Shown: piece after piece, positions 16,115-23,947 of the stretch
Layout of the letters: the number at the start of each line of letters is the position of its first letter
Position numbering within the stretch: position 1 is the stretch's first letter
From: G016234445 sp964438865
GTDB lineage: Bacteria > Chloroflexota > Dehalococcoidia > Tepidiformales > Tepidiformaceae
Reading direction: 5' to 3'
Length of the DNA stretch: 64,000 bases
Assembly: GCA_964438865.1 (NCBI GenBank)
Contig: CAYTMI010000010.1
Coordinates: 59,406 to 123,405, forward strand
Translations under genes and position numbers: made by a program
The notes under the pieces: generated by a model
The model's input: only the letters and a program-made list of their open reading frames with translations
What the model was told of the DNA's origin: nothing
Databases searched by the model: none

Positions 16115-17458
16115 ATGGACTACGGCGAAGCGATCGACTACCTGCTCTCGCTGACCGACATGGAGCGGGGCTACCAGGCCTCGCCGAATCCGACGATGAG
16201 CCTCGCCTCGGTGCGGTCGCTCCTTTCGCGGCTGAACGACCCCCACCTCGGCCGGCACACGGTCCACGTGACCGGCTCCAAGGGCAAGGGCAGCACCTCG
16301 GCGATGGTCGCGAACATCCTCCAGCACAGCGGTGAGGTGAGCGCGCTGTTCACGAGCCCGCATCTCCATTCGTTCACCGAACGGATTGCCATCGACGGTG
16401 CCGCGATTTCGCCGGCGGAGTTCGCCGCCGGGATCGCCGCCATCCACGCCGCCGTCGAGGCTGAGCGGGAGAGCGTCCACGGGAACGTCAGCACGTTCGG
16501 CGTCCTCACCGCGCTCTTCTTCTGGCTGGTGCGCGCCCAGGCGAAGCGGGTCACCTGGCAGGTGGTCGAAGTCGGTCTCGGCGGCACGTTCGATGCGACG
16601 AACGTCTTTGACGCGCCCGATGTCGTCGTGATCGCGCCGATCTCACTCGAGCACACGGCCATCCTCGGCGACACGACCGTGGCCATCGCCACCGACAAAG
16701 CAGGGATCATCAAGGCGGGCTCCACCTGCGTCCTCGCCGCCCAACGCGACCCGGCCGTGGTCGAAGTCGTCCGGAACCGCTGCCAGGAAGTTGGGGCCGA
16801 ACTCAGCGACGTGGGCGCGGCCTACGAAATCGACGTCACCGAAAAGCACATCTTCGGCCAGGCGTTCACCGTCACCCGGCCCGCCGGGACGATCGAACTG
16901 CGGTCGCCCATGCTTGGCCGCCACCAGGCCCAGAACGCCGCAACCGCGGTCGCTGTCGCCGACGCGCTCAGGGCGCGGGGCCATGTGATCAACGACCGGG
17001 CTATCGTCGCCGGGATTGCCCGGACCCGCGTCCGCGGCCGCCTGGAGGTGATGGCCCAGCACCCGCTGATCGTCGCCGACGGCGCCCACAACCCGGAGAG
17101 TGCCGAAGCCCTGGCCAAGGCCCTGCGCGAATACTTCGACTGGAAGCGCTGCTTCTTCGTGATGGGCACCACGCGCGACAAGGACGCCCGGGGGATGGGA
17201 TTCAAGCTGGCGAAGCTGGCCACCATGATTGTCCTCTGCGGGTTCGACAACCCCCGCGCGGCGGACCCCTTCGCCACCCTCCAGGAAGTCGGCTTCCTCG
17301 GGCCGCCCGCCGTGGCCGAAAACAGCGTCCGGGAGGGCATCGACACCGCCCTCGCCTACGCGAACGAAGACGACATCATCTGCGTCACGGGGTCGCTGTA
17401 CGTGGTCGCGGAGGCGCGGGAGTACCTGCTTGGCGAATCCGCGGCGCCGCACGGATAG
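16115..17458 (+). CDS. folC: bifunctional folylpolyglutamate synthase/dihydrofolate synthase
   Basis: A 447-residue Mur-ligase-fold enzyme that adds glutamate to folates (and to dihydropteroate) using ATP. The P-loop is VTGSKGKGSTSAMVANIL (about residues 50-67), followed by LFTSPHLHSFTERIAIDG. The central domain contains EVGLGGTFDATNVF, the conserved Mg and folate region, and the C-terminal domain has VADGAHNPESAEALAKALREYF. Length is normal for FolC. The MetF-like gene follows within 43 nt, which makes a small one-carbon cluster. Confidence 0.95.
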   Translation: MDYGEAIDYLLSLTDMERGYQASPNPTMSLASVRSLLSRLNDPHLGRHTVHVTGSKGKGSTSAMVANILQHSGEVSALFTSPHLHSFTERIAIDGAAISPAEFAAGIAAIHAAVEAERESVHGNVSTFGVLTALFFWLVRAQAKRVTWQVVEVGLGGTFDATNVFDAPDVVVIAPISLEHTAILGDTTVAIATDKAGIIKAGSTCVLAAQRDPAVVEVVRNRCQEVGAELSDVGAAYEIDVTEKHIFGQAFTVTRPAGTIELRSPMLGRHQAQNAATAVAVADALRARGHVINDRAIVAGIARTRVRGRLEVMAQHPLIVADGAHNPESAEALAKALREYFDWKRCFFVMGTTRDKDARGMGFKLAKLATMIVLCGFDNPRAADPFATLQEVGFLGPPAVAENSVREGIDTALAYANEDDIICVTGSLYVVAEAREYLLGESAAPHG

Positions 17459-17501
17459 CGGCGGCTGGACTCCGGGAAGCGGAAACGGCAACCTGAAACG
17501 C

Positions 17502-18326
17502 ATGTCTTTCGCCGACCGCCTGGCCGCCGGCCAGTTCCCCGTGGCGCTCGAAATCACGCCGCCGCAAACACCGCTGCCGAAGGTGCTGCTGCGTCGCGCG
17601 CGCCTGCTCGGTGACGCGGCCTGCGCGGTCAACGTCATTCAGCGGCCGGGGCGCCAGTCGAGCCTCGACGCTTCCTGCGACCTCGTCGCACACGGCATCG
17701 AGCCTGCCTGGCACCTGGTTACGCGCGGCAAGACGGCGGCCGAAGCTGCGGCAGAGATGGAACGGGCGGCGGCCTGCGGTGTGCGCCAGGTGCTCTGCAT
17801 TCGCGGCGACCACGAAGCCCCGGATGGGCCACACGGAATGACGATCAAAGAATCGGTCGCCCTGGCCGCGGGGCATTTCGCTGCTGGGAACATCGGCGTC
17901 ACGCTGAACCAGCACGCTCCGGACATGGCCGCCGCCCTTCGCAACCTGGGCGGAAAGCTCGCGGCGGGCGCCTCCTACGTCCAGACCCAACCTGTGTTCG
18001 ACATGGCGGCCGCGGGCGCCTGCTTCGCAGAGGTGCTCGGGAGATGGCCCGACACGAAGATCGTCGCGATGGCGATGCCGCTACTTTCGGCCGAAGCCGC
18101 CCGCCGGATTGAGGTGCGCCTGGGAGTGACGCTCCCGGCGGCGCATCATTCCCGGGCGGCGACCGGGGAAGAGGCCGCGTGGGAGGCGTTTACGGGGACG
18201 CTGGCGTGGCTCGCGGGGAGCGGCCTGGTCCACGGCGTCGCGATCATGACCTTCGAGATGGACCCGCCGCCGGCGATCGGCGAACGCATCGTCCGCAGTC
18301 TCCGCGAGGCCGGCATCGGCGGCTGA
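17502..18326 (+). CDS. methylenetetrahydrofolate reductase-like protein
   Basis: A 274-residue TIM-barrel protein of the MetF family, which reduces 5,10-methylene-THF to 5-methyl-THF with FAD. It begins MSFADRLAAGQFPVALEITPPQ, where the family has the conserved Glu in its first strand. It contains VLCIRGDHEAPDGPHG (the GD loop) and GASYVQTQPVFD, matching the conserved substrate-binding Gln. It is close in length to small MetF proteins but divergent, so a related C1 reaction is possible. Its position next to folC supports a folate role. ATG 17502 was chosen because it begins the conserved domain. Confidence 0.82.
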   Translation: MSFADRLAAGQFPVALEITPPQTPLPKVLLRRARLLGDAACAVNVIQRPGRQSSLDASCDLVAHGIEPAWHLVTRGKTAAEAAAEMERAAACGVRQVLCIRGDHEAPDGPHGMTIKESVALAAGHFAAGNIGVTLNQHAPDMAAALRNLGGKLAAGASYVQTQPVFDMAAAGACFAEVLGRWPDTKIVAMAMPLLSAEAARRIEVRLGVTLPAAHHSRAATGEEAAWEAFTGTLAWLAGSGLVHGVAIMTFEMDPPPAIGERIVRSLREAGIGG

Positions 18327-18347
18327 CCGCAGGCGCGCCAGCGGCGC

Positions 18348-18353
18348 TACAAT
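18348..18353 (+). promoter_or_regulatory. -10 element of the selenoprotein gene
   Basis: TACAAT lies 6 nt before the ATG at 18360 (spacer CGGCGT) in the short gap after the MetF-like gene. It marks the true start of the frame that contains the in-frame UGA and argues that translation does begin upstream of that codon. Confidence 0.55.
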
Positions 18354-18359
18354 CGGCGT

Positions 18360-19001
18360 ATGGCCGAGCCGATGAAGGTCACCGTCATCTCCGACTACGT
18401 CTGACCGTGGTGCTGGATCGCTGCCCGTCGGGTGGCGCAGTTCGAGGAGGAGTTCGAAGTCGCCGTCAGCTGGTGGCCGTTCGAACTGCACCCGGAGACA
18501 CCGGCGGGGGGCGTGAACGTCGATGAGATCCTGCGGCGAACGGGGCGAGGACGGGCCTACAGCGAGCACCTGAAAGCCTACGCCGCCGAGGCCGGGCTGA
18601 AGCTGGCATCGAACCGCTGGCTGGCGAACTCCCACCGCTCGCTTGAACTGGCTGAATTCGCGCGGGACCGGGGCAGGTTCCAGGAAGTTCACGAAGCGAT
18701 CTTCCGGGCCTACTTTGAAGACGCGCAGGACATCGGCGCGGCGCCCGTGCTCGAGACGATCGCCGCGGCAGCGGGGCTCGACGTGGAGGAATGGAGGGTC
18801 GAGGCGCTCGTCGGGCGCTACGCCCAGCTGATCGACCAGACGACGCTGGTTGCCCGGCAGAAGGGAGTCACAAGCACCCCGGCCATCATCTTCGACGACC
18901 GGATGGTGGTGACCGGAGCGCAGGACTACCTGGTCTATCAGGACGTGCTCCGGCGCCTCGGGGCGGTCCCCCGCGAACCGCGCCACCCGGGTATCGTGTG
19001 A
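18360..19001 (+). CDS. DsbA-family (FrnE-like) oxidoreductase, selenoprotein with UxxC motif
   Basis: Read through the TGA at 18402-18404, this frame encodes 213 residues: MAEPMKVTVISDYV, then the UGA codon (residue 15), then PWCWIAARRVAQFEEEF. FrnE-type DsbA proteins have SDYVCPWCYIG at this place, so UGA stands exactly where the first redox cysteine belongs, and the second cysteine (Cys18) is kept. The rest is a complete family member with the helical insertion and the cis-proline loop VTSTPAIIFDDRMVVTGAQDY. A SECIS-like hairpin follows the UGA. It is probably a thiol-disulfide oxidoreductase or isomerase using Sec-Cys chemistry. No selenocysteine-insertion genes lie in the window. Starting at the first codon after the UGA would delete the active site. 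Confidence 0.85.
18412..18441 (+). promoter_or_regulatory. bacterial SECIS-like hairpin
   Basis: The mRNA just after the UGA folds into an 8-bp stem (CGCUGCCC 18419-18426 with GGGUGGCG 18430-18437, two G-U pairs). It is capped by a 3-nt loop GUC whose first base is G. Below it, GCUG (18412-18415) pairs with CAGU (18438-18441) across a one-sided 3-nt bulge. The loop starts 23 nt after the UGA, within the 16-37 nt window established for bacterial SelB-recognised elements. Confidence 0.75.
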
Positions 19002-19004
19002 CGC

Positions 19005-19751
19005 ATGCGCCTGCTCGTCGCCACCTTCAACCTTCGCAACACGACCGACCGCTACGAGGAGCGAAGGCCGCTCCTCGCAGCGGGCTTCGCCGCGCTCGTG
19101 CCGGATATCATCGGCCTCCAGGAGGTGATGTTCGTCGATGATCGGCAGGACGATTTCCTCGCTCGCCAGGTGCCGGACCGCCTCTACAAATCAGTTGACG
19201 CGCGGAGCGACCGCTACCCGGGGTTCGGAAACGCGATCCTTTGCGCGGTCGGAGAGGTCCAGGCACACGAAGAGTTGCGCCTGAGCCGGAACCGCGTGGC
19301 CCACCGCGCGCTCGTCGCCCTGCCGGAAGGGAAGATGCTCTGGTTCGCGAACACTCACCTCCACCACAAGCCGGGAGAGCCGCAGGTGAGGCTGGAACAG
19401 GCGGGCGCGCTCTGTGAATGGATGGCCGAAGCCCCGGCCGCGGACGCCACGATCATCGCCGGCGACTTCAACACGCCGCCCTTCGAGCCGGCCTACGCGC
19501 GCATGACCGGTGCTGGCTACCGCTCGGCCTATCGCGAGGCGAACGGCGAAGAGCCCGGCCTCACCTGGCCGTCCGGGATCATCGCCGAGACGATGGACAC
19601 GGATGGCGACCCGAATTGCCTCGACTACCTCTGGCTCGGGGGCTCGGTGCGGGCAGTCTTTGCGCGGCTGGCCTTCAATCAACACGCGGCCGGCGACTCG
19701 ACCCTCTATCCCAGCGACCATTTCGCCGTCGTCGCCGAAATCGAACTCTAG
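19005..19751 (+). CDS. endonuclease/exonuclease/phosphatase family protein
   Basis: A 248-residue protein of the DNase I-like (EEP) fold. It shows the order of family motifs: ATFNLRN (Asn), DIIGLQEVMF (metal-binding Glu), FANTHLHHKPGEPQ (catalytic His), IIAGDFNTPPFEPAY (Asp and Asn) and YPSDHFAVVAEIEL (C-terminal Asp-His pair). The substrate could be nucleic acid, a sugar phosphate or a lipid phosphate. No signal peptide is seen, so it acts in the cytoplasm. It starts 3 nt after the selenoprotein stop, yet has its own TATCGT -10 box (18992-18997) 7 nt before the ATG. Confidence 0.9.
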   Translation: MRLLVATFNLRNTTDRYEERRPLLAAGFAALVPDIIGLQEVMFVDDRQDDFLARQVPDRLYKSVDARSDRYPGFGNAILCAVGEVQAHEELRLSRNRVAHRALVALPEGKMLWFANTHLHHKPGEPQVRLEQAGALCEWMAEAPAADATIIAGDFNTPPFEPAYARMTGAGYRSAYREANGEEPGLTWPSGIIAETMDTDGDPNCLDYLWLGGSVRAVFARLAFNQHAAGDSTLYPSDHFAVVAEIEL

Positions 19752-19781
19752 AGCTCCTCAAGGCGCGGCTGCCTTCTCCCG

Positions 19782-20867
19782 ATGATTGAGGCGATGGCGA
19801 GTCTCTGCGGCTGTTGCCGCGATTTCAAGCGGGCAGCGGTGGCCCTTCGCTTTCGCAGCCTGACCTGGCGGGACGGCTGGCTCTTCGACGGCCGGGCATC
19901 GGCGGAACGCCCCCTGTGCGTTGCCTGCGCGAACTGGCTCCTTGGCGCGGTCAACCGGACAGCGGGTGCGGGACCGGCGCCGGCCCTTCTCGGTGCGCCT
20001 TCGCGAGGAACCCGAGGGCTGCCGGCGGTCGACCGCTGCAATCTCTGCGGCTCAGCGACCGGTTTGACGGCGGCCTACGCCGACTCTGAACCGGGGGGCC
20101 ACCGGGAAGTACCATCGATCGGTCCGCTCGTCGCCTGCGGTCCCTGTGAACTCTGGCTGCTGAGCATCGCCGCGGACGGGCGTTCGGCGCGAGGTGACGC
20201 ATCGCGAGTGGTCGATGGCGGCTACGGCCACTGGCCGCACCCCAACCTCCGACACCTCACCGTTTCGGTGGAGACGAACGCCCCCGGCGTCGCGCAGACG
20301 ATCGAAGAAGCCTGCCGGGAGATGGAAGTTCGCATCACCACCCCGGACGAGGCCGCAGTCAGGTTCTGCGACGCCTCGCCGCCTTTCACACAGCCCGCGG
20401 CGGGCGGCGCCACCGTCCTCCTGTGCTCATTTGTCGGCAGGCGGGCGCTCGTTCCCATGCTCGGGCCGGCCGTCGCCGAATGGCTTACCGTGCCTTCGAC
20501 GCCTCAGCAGGTTTCGGCCGCGCTGGTGAAGGCGTCGCGCGACTGGCGAGACCCGCCGCGGTGGGACGCTGCCAGCGGACTCCGGCTTGTCACGCAGCTG
20601 CCGGAGCCGGGGCTCTCGCTCGCGTTCGAGCCCGCGCCCGGGGTTGGGATCGACGAAGTGGCATGGCTCCTCAAGCGCTTTTCCCGCGGCTACGACGAGG
20701 TGGTGGCCGTCCCCGGCACGGGGCAAGTGGCAGTAGTGCCGCGGGCCCGCGGCGAAGGGCTTGCTCGGGCGGCGACGCGAATCGCGGCGGCACTCTCCGG
20801 CCGGGCGGTGCTCGCGGTCCCAGGCTGGGGCGTTTCTCCATTGCACCGCTTCGAAGCGGCAGGGTGA
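19782..20867 (+). CDS. hypothetical protein with four CxxC pairs
   Basis: No family is recognised. The 361-residue protein has an N-terminal region with four CxxC pairs (CGCC at about residues 9-12, CVAC at about 46, CNLC at about 87 and CGPC at about 120), suggesting two zinc-ribbon-like units. The remaining 240 residues look like an alpha/beta soluble domain. There is no membrane segment. A second ATG at 19794 (MASLCGCC) is an equally good start. It follows the EEP gene by 30 nt and may be cotranscribed. The zinc-ribbon reading is inference from spacing only. Confidence 0.65.
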   Translation: MIEAMASLCGCCRDFKRAAVALRFRSLTWRDGWLFDGRASAERPLCVACANWLLGAVNRTAGAGPAPALLGAPSRGTRGLPAVDRCNLCGSATGLTAAYADSEPGGHREVPSIGPLVACGPCELWLLSIAADGRSARGDASRVVDGGYGHWPHPNLRHLTVSVETNAPGVAQTIEEACREMEVRITTPDEAAVRFCDASPPFTQPAAGGATVLLCSFVGRRALVPMLGPAVAEWLTVPSTPQQVSAALVKASRDWRDPPRWDAASGLRLVTQLPEPGLSLAFEPAPGVGIDEVAWLLKRFSRGYDEVVAVPGTGQVAVVPRARGEGLARAATRIAAALSGRAVLAVPGWGVSPLHRFEAAG

Positions 20868-20894
20868 CCAACTAGGGAGATTACCCGAGTGCGG

Positions 20895-20938
20895 GGACTC
20901 CCATTGTTGGCGCACACTTAGGTCGAGCTTGGGAGTCC
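20895..20938. promoter_or_regulatory. inverted repeat upstream of the STAS-like gene
   Basis: GGACTCCCA (20895-20903) and TGGGAGTCC (20930-20938) are perfect 9-bp inverted copies separated by 26 nt, in the leader of the gene at 20969. They could be paired operator half-sites or a long-loop RNA hairpin; nothing here decides between these. Confidence 0.35.
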
Positions 20939-20968
20939 ACCAAGGGCCGCCCGAAGCGAGGAGCCGCC

Positions 20969-21445
20969 ATGTACACGATTCGCGTGGAAAGCCAGCTGCA
21001 TCTCCTCCGGGTGGAGCTGAGTGGGAGGGTCACAACCGAAGAAGCCCTCCGTGCGATCAACCAGTCGGGTACACTCGCGGAAGCTGGCGGCCTGGCGATG
21101 GTGCTCTGCGACATGCGGGAGGCACGTCGCGGGCCGGGTGACCTGGCCGTGGTCGCGGCCGCGCTCGCGCTTCGGGCGCCGGCCGGGATGCGCATCGCCC
21201 TCGCGTGTGAGCCGGGGCAGATGGGGATCGGGAAGCGGTTGGTGCGTTTTGCCGGTATCCGGCGCAGTCTGCAGGTGTTCGATTCCGTGGCCTCGGCGGA
21301 AGCGTGGCTGGGAACCCACGACCGGTCCGCGCGGCCGCGCATCACCGACACCGAGCGCCGCCACGCCGAAGCCGTGCTCAAGCCCGCCCGCCCGGCAGCG
21401 CGGGAAGCAAAAGCGGCCGCGATCGGCTCCCGCCGCGCCGGGTAG
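20969..21445 (+). CDS. STAS/SpoIIAA-like protein
   Basis: A 158-residue protein. The first 120 residues fit the SpoIIAA-like fold: MYTIRVESQLHLLRVELSGRVTTEEALRAINQ, a core strand LAMVLCDMREARRG, then MRIALACEPGQMGIGKRLVRFAGIRRSLQVFDSVASAEAWL. The C-terminal 35 residues are basic and Ala-rich, probably disordered. Proteins of this type are cytoplasmic and of unclear function, with some linked to lipid binding. ATG 20969 has GAGGAG upstream, so it is a leadered transcript, unlike many neighbours. Confidence 0.75.
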   Translation: MYTIRVESQLHLLRVELSGRVTTEEALRAINQSGTLAEAGGLAMVLCDMREARRGPGDLAVVAAALALRAPAGMRIALACEPGQMGIGKRLVRFAGIRRSLQVFDSVASAEAWLGTHDRSARPRITDTERRHAEAVLKPARPAAREAKAAAIGSRRAG

Positions 21446-21475
21446 TCGAGCCCTTTCCCCCTGCTGTGTGCCCGG

Positions 21476-21481
21476 TATGCT
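21476..21481 (+). promoter_or_regulatory. -10 element of the MaoC gene, leaderless type
   Basis: TATGCT is followed by 7 nt (GTCGCCC) and the ATG at 21489, with no ribosome-binding site between. Confidence 0.5.
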
Positions 21482-21488
21482 GTCGCCC

Positions 21489-21938
21489 ATGGCTACCTAC
21501 GACGAACTCAAGATCGGCGACAGCGCTTCGTTCACCAAGACGCTGAGCGAGACAGACATCTATCTCTTTGCCGGGATCACCGGCGACCTCAACCCGGCCC
21601 ACGTCGACGCCGTGTCCGCTGCCGGGGGCATGTTCAAGCAGCGGATCGCCCACGGCATGCTCACCGCTTCGTTCATCTCCACGGTGCTCGCGATGAAGCT
21701 GCCGGGCCCGGGAACCATCTACCTCAGCCAGAACTCGCAGTTCCGCGCGCCCGTCTTCATCGGCGACACGGTGACCGCGACCGTCGAGTGCGTCGAGAAG
21801 CTGGACAAGCGCCAGTGGGCGAAGTTCAAGACCACCGTGGTCAACCAGGACGGCAAGCTGGTGGTGGACGGCGAGGCGATGGTCATCCCGCCCGCGGCCG
21901 CAAGCCCTAAGGCCCCAGCACACGTGGCCCCACCATGA
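21489..21938 (+). CDS. MaoC-like (R)-specific enoyl-CoA hydratase
   Basis: A 149-residue hot-dog-fold protein. The hydratase-2 motif is complete: YLFAGITGDLNPAHVD holds the catalytic Asp and His, followed by GMFKQRIAHGMLTASFISTVL. The third conserved block PGTIYLSQNSQFRAPVFIGDTVTA also fits. Such enzymes hydrate trans-2-enoyl-CoA to (R)-3-hydroxyacyl-CoA and can supply precursors for polyhydroxyalkanoate or feed a reversed oxidation. Length is that of single-domain PhaJ-type enzymes. The last 12 residues are a Pro/Ala-rich tail. Confidence 0.9.
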   Translation: MATYDELKIGDSASFTKTLSETDIYLFAGITGDLNPAHVDAVSAAGGMFKQRIAHGMLTASFISTVLAMKLPGPGTIYLSQNSQFRAPVFIGDTVTATVECVEKLDKRQWAKFKTTVVNQDGKLVVDGEAMVIPPAAASPKAPAHVAPP

Positions 21939-21942
21939 TCGC

Positions 21943-22500
21943 GTGACCCACGAACCCGAATCAGGCCCTCCCCCGGCGGCTCGCCGCCGTATTGAAGACC
22001 CTTCCGCGAAGGCGAAGGAAGGGCGCGGCGGCTGCCTGATCACGGGCGCCGTGCTCGGGATCATCGTCGGCGCGACGTTTGCCTTCTATGGCTTGCCGCC
22101 CATCCTCAGGCACTATTACGGCGAAGAGAAGGTTGCGGCCGGCGAGACCTACGAGGGCGATGGCAAGGTCATCCGCGTCGACCGCGTCGACCACATCTGG
22201 GACGACACCCCCGACGATCCCTGGGGCAGCGTCGTCATCGTGATCCTGACGCTAACGGCGAACAAGACCTGGGCGATGCAGCCGGAAGAGTGGCGCCTCG
22301 AAGTCGAGGGCGTCGACGATTGGATACCGGCCCGACCGCCGCGCGTCGCCCCACCGGAAGACTTCGGGATCGAACTTGGCGTTGAGCGGCAGCTGGTCCT
22401 GCGCTTTCACCTGCCGGAGGGGGCCGAGGCGAAGCCCCTGGCCCTGCACCTGGCGACGCCCCGGGTGAAGTTCGCGCTCCTGCCGCTGGTCGGGCCATGA
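21943..22500 (+). CDS. membrane-anchored hypothetical protein, 185 aa
   Basis: Unrecognised. A Pro- and Arg-rich cytoplasmic start is followed by one membrane helix (about residues 31-50, CLITGAVLGIIVGATFAFYG) and an extracytoplasmic beta-rich domain of about 120 residues (VVIVILTLTANKTWAM, then EWRLEVEGVDDW, then RQLVLRFHLPEG). The layout suggests a small surface-exposed sandwich domain. GTG 21943 is the start, 4 nt after the MaoC stop, and the stop overlaps the next gene as ATGA. Confidence 0.75.
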   Translation: MTHEPESGPPPAARRRIEDPSAKAKEGRGGCLITGAVLGIIVGATFAFYGLPPILRHYYGEEKVAAGETYEGDGKVIRVDRVDHIWDDTPDDPWGSVVIVILTLTANKTWAMQPEEWRLEVEGVDDWIPARPPRVAPPEDFGIELGVERQLVLRFHLPEGAEAKPLALHLATPRVKFALLPLVGP

Positions 22501-23051
22501 CCAGCTACCATGCCGGCGTGGAGACCCTTCCCCACTACCTCCGGCCCGGCCTTCGCACGCTGTTCATCGGCTACAACCCGGCGGTCTACTCCGCCGAGGC
22601 CGGCCATTACTACGCCCGCCCGGGCAACACTTTCTGGCGCCAACTGTCCGCCAGCGGCCTGGCGGGGCGCACGGTTGGCCCCGAAGACGACGCTCTCCTC
22701 ATGGACGAGGCCGGGATCGGGTTTGTTGACCTCTGCTGCCGGCCGACGGTCCGGGCGAGCGAACTCCGGCGCGACGAGATTGTGGAAGGCAGCCTTCGCT
22801 TGCTGGGCGAACTGCTTGAGCACCAGCCGCGCTTCGCGGTGTTCAGCGGCCGGGGCATCTACCGGCACTTCGGACGCCACGCGCTTGGCCTGTCGGGAGC
22901 CGTCCCGGGCGCGCGTCCCTGGGGCGAGCAGCCCGAACGAATCGGGGAGACCGTGCCGTTCGTGATCCCGAGTTCGAGCGGGCTGGCGAGCAAGTGGCAC
23001 CGGCAGCGGCTGGAATTGCTGCAGTCGTTGGCGTTGCTGTGCCGCGACTAA
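22497..23051 (+). CDS. mug: mismatch-specific DNA glycosylase (Mug/TDG type)
   Basis: A 184-residue uracil-DNA-glycosylase-superfamily protein that removes U or T opposite G. The active-site motif 1 appears as FIGYNPAVYSAEAGHYYARPGNTFWRQL, matching the GxNP of Mug. The DNA-intercalating motif 2 region reads VIPSSSGLASKWH (Mug has PNPSGLS). The enzyme is cytoplasmic and starts base excision repair. ATG 22497 overlaps the preceding stop (ATGA), so the two are translationally coupled, although no functional link is obvious. Confidence 0.92.
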   Translation: MTSYHAGVETLPHYLRPGLRTLFIGYNPAVYSAEAGHYYARPGNTFWRQLSASGLAGRTVGPEDDALLMDEAGIGFVDLCCRPTVRASELRRDEIVEGSLRLLGELLEHQPRFAVFSGRGIYRHFGRHALGLSGAVPGARPWGEQPERIGETVPFVIPSSSGLASKWHRQRLELLQSLALLCRD

Positions 23052-23082
23052 CCGCGGTGCTGGTGCCGGTGCCGTAGGGGCG

Positions 23083-23493
23083 TTAGTCTGCCGCGGACGT
23101 GGAGATGAGGGCTTCGTAGACGATGTCGTATTCGGCACTGGCGACGTGCCGGACCGCCTCGGCCAGTTGGTGGAGCCGGCCCTTGAGCGCAGGCCCGGCG
23201 CCGGGCTTGTCGCGCTCCCGCCAGAATTGGACCAGCAAGGCGGCGAGGTCCGCTTCGAGTTTGTCGAGGGCGTGGAGGAGGCGCGGTTCGGTTTCCGCCA
23301 CTTCCGCACCGAGACCGTGAGGGCCGGAGAGCAGGTCCAGGCGGTGTTCGACGGCCAGCGTCGCTGCGCGGACTGCGGCCCGGGCGTCCGCCGCATGGCC
23401 CGCGTCGCTGGCTTCGTCCAGTTGCCTGGCCACGGCGAGCAGCGATTCCTGGATAGCGGGCCTGCCGGTGGGCGCCGGGAGGTTAGAAGCCAC
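23083..23493 (-). CDS. hypothetical protein, 136 aa
   Basis: Unrecognised helical protein, rich in Ala, Leu and Glu/Arg with heptad-like spacing (ESLLAVARQLDEASDAGHAADARAAV and LLHALDKLEADLAALLVQFW), so a coiled coil or helical bundle is likely. No signal or membrane segment. The gene upstream on the same strand (23483-23692) overlaps it by 11 nt, implying a two-gene operon transcribed away from the riboswitch region. Confidence 0.6.
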   Translation of the reverse strand: MASNLPAPTGRPAIQESLLAVARQLDEASDAGHAADARAAVRAATLAVEHRLDLLSGPHGLGAEVAETEPRLLHALDKLEADLAALLVQFWRERDKPGAGPALKGRLHQLAEAVRHVASAEYDIVYEALISTSAAD

Positions 23494-23692
23494 GGTGTTC
23501 CTTCCCCAATTCCTTCGCGTCGGGCGCCGTGTGCGGTTCTTCGGGCCGCTCAGGCTGCGGCTCCCGCTCGCCCCGCGGGGACTCTCCGGCCGGGGGCGCG
23601 AAGCCGCGGGGGTCGGCCTTGGCGGGGTCGAGCACTTCGGCGGCGCGGCGAAGATAGCGGCTGAGGTGCTTGCGAATCTTCTTGATGGGCAT
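23483..23692 (-). CDS. small basic protein, 69 aa
   Basis: Begins MPIKKIRKHLSRYLRRAAEVLD, a basic amphipathic N-terminus. A Pro/Glu/Arg-rich, probably disordered tail follows (about residues 30-69). No family recognised. The start (complement of 23690-23692) is chosen over an upstream ATG because the basic segment and normal codon bias begin here. It overlaps the start of the 136-residue gene that follows, so both are likely expressed together. It may bind nucleic acid or membrane through the basic helix, but that is a guess. Confidence 0.5.
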   Translation of the reverse strand: MPIKKIRKHLSRYLRRAAEVLDPAKADPRGFAPPAGESPRGEREPQPERPEEPHTAPDAKELGKEHRGF

Positions 23693-23913
23693 GGCTCTTG
23701 GCCTCCTGGGGTCCGGTGACTGGCCCATTATGGTCCACGGTTTGGGGCGGCGTCAGGGTCTACCGGCCCCGGAGGCCGCGTCGTTCGTCCCCCTTGGTCA
23801 ACGTCAGTCCCTCTTCCATCGACTGACATAGTCACTGAGCAGTTAGCTGTGACGTTTTCCCTGAGCAATGACACCGTCTGGCGCGACGCTTCCCTAATCC
23901 GGCGCCTGTCAGG

Positions 23914-23919
23914 TACGAT
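23914..23919 (+). promoter_or_regulatory. -10 element of the SAM-riboswitch operon
   Basis: TACGAT lies about 30 bp before the riboswitch aptamer. The stretch 23693-23913 upstream holds no gene. It has two short hairpins, GTCAGT...ACTGAC at about 23806-23825 and GTCAC...GTGAC near 23835-23855, of unknown role. Confidence 0.4.
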
Positions 23920-23947
23920 ACTTCGTAACAACCCGCACACGTGGCCG

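Noticed and set aside
18402..18404. In-frame TGA read as a nonsense mutation (pseudogene) in the DsbA-like gene
   Set aside because: It replaces precisely the redox cysteine, the rest of the frame is intact, and a SECIS-like hairpin follows, so recoding is the better explanation.
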